Source: an uncultured Nocardioides sp. (lineage in GTDB: Bacteria; Actinomycetota; Actinomycetes; Propionibacteriales; Nocardioidaceae). Taken from it: DNA of 13,250 nucleotides. The notes under the pieces are model-generated. The model worked only from the letters and a program-made list of their open reading frames with translations, did not search any database and was not told where the DNA came from. The translations under genes and the position numbers were made by a program. The stretch lies in contig NZ_CAMPGZ010000117.1 of the NCBI RefSeq assembly GCF_946885725.1, forward strand, positions 1 through 13,250, read 5' to 3'. Below, piece after piece: positions 13,216 through 13,250 of the stretch. How positions within the stretch are numbered: the stretch's first letter is position 1; each line of letters begins with the position of its first letter.

Positions 13216-13250
13216 TCAGCCTGCGGCAATGTCCCGGAGGCGGTCGAGCT
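13216..13250 (-). CDS. Possible C-terminus of a gene entering from the right edge
   Basis: The minus strand from the window edge reads LDRLRDIAAG and then TGA at 13216-13218, with mostly G/C third positions. It would end 62 bp before the flavoprotein start. Ten codons are too few to identify a product or to prove coding. Confidence 0.25.
   Translation of the reverse strand, partial: LDRLRDIAAG

Overview
The window is very GC-rich, has strongly G/C-biased third codon positions, and shows several promoters in which a -10 box sits 6-7 bases before the start codon, the hallmark of leaderless mRNAs. Together with a GlnE of actinobacterial type this points to a high-GC Actinomycetota chromosome, probably Nocardioidaceae or a near relative. 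That placement is an inference from style and gene content; no database was consulted.

Layout, left to right. (1) 2-1759 (+) is the 3' part of glnE, the glutamine synthetase adenylyltransferase. (2) 1760-2048 is a convergent intergenic region holding an exact 25-bp direct repeat with palindromic cores and an isolated DnaA-box match. (3) 2049-6137 (-) is one coherent module, transcribed right to left: a six-helix histidine kinase, a NarL-type response regulator, an ABC ATPase and an ABC-2 type permease. Each pair overlaps by 4 bp (ATGA), and the pairs are split by a 77-bp gap. That gap carries a perfect 10+10-bp palindrome directly upstream of a leaderless promoter with no recognisable -35, which suggests that the regulator switches on the exporter. 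(4) 6183-6968 (+) is a PEP mutase/isocitrate lyase family enzyme, divergent from the kinase gene with only 45 bp between them. (5) 6973-8836 is an accessory stretch of small genes: a 67-aa basic protein (-), a DUF5808 protein (+), a 148-aa unknown (-) and a 66-aa single-helix membrane protein (+). Between them lie hairpins, a two-copy palindromic repeat and an orphan promoter-like stretch with a DasR-type operator match. (6) 8988-10371 (-) is a badly decayed immune inhibitor A (M6) secreted metalloprotease. Its signal peptide and whole zinc-binding catalytic core are missing, and stops and frameshifts break the rest. (7) 10626-11708 (+) is a membrane-anchored SpoIIE-type PP2C phosphatase. (8) 11774-13153 (-) is a two-Rossmann flavoprotein oxidoreductase with its own clear leaderless promoter; a possible C-terminus of another minus-strand gene lies at the window edge.

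Genes that plausibly work together are the kinase/regulator/ABC set, and possibly the PEP mutase gene through the shared divergent promoter. The rest look like independent single-gene units. The most informative signals are the candidate regulator site at 4154-4178 and the M6 pseudogene. I found no mobile element, CRISPR array, tRNA or rRNA.
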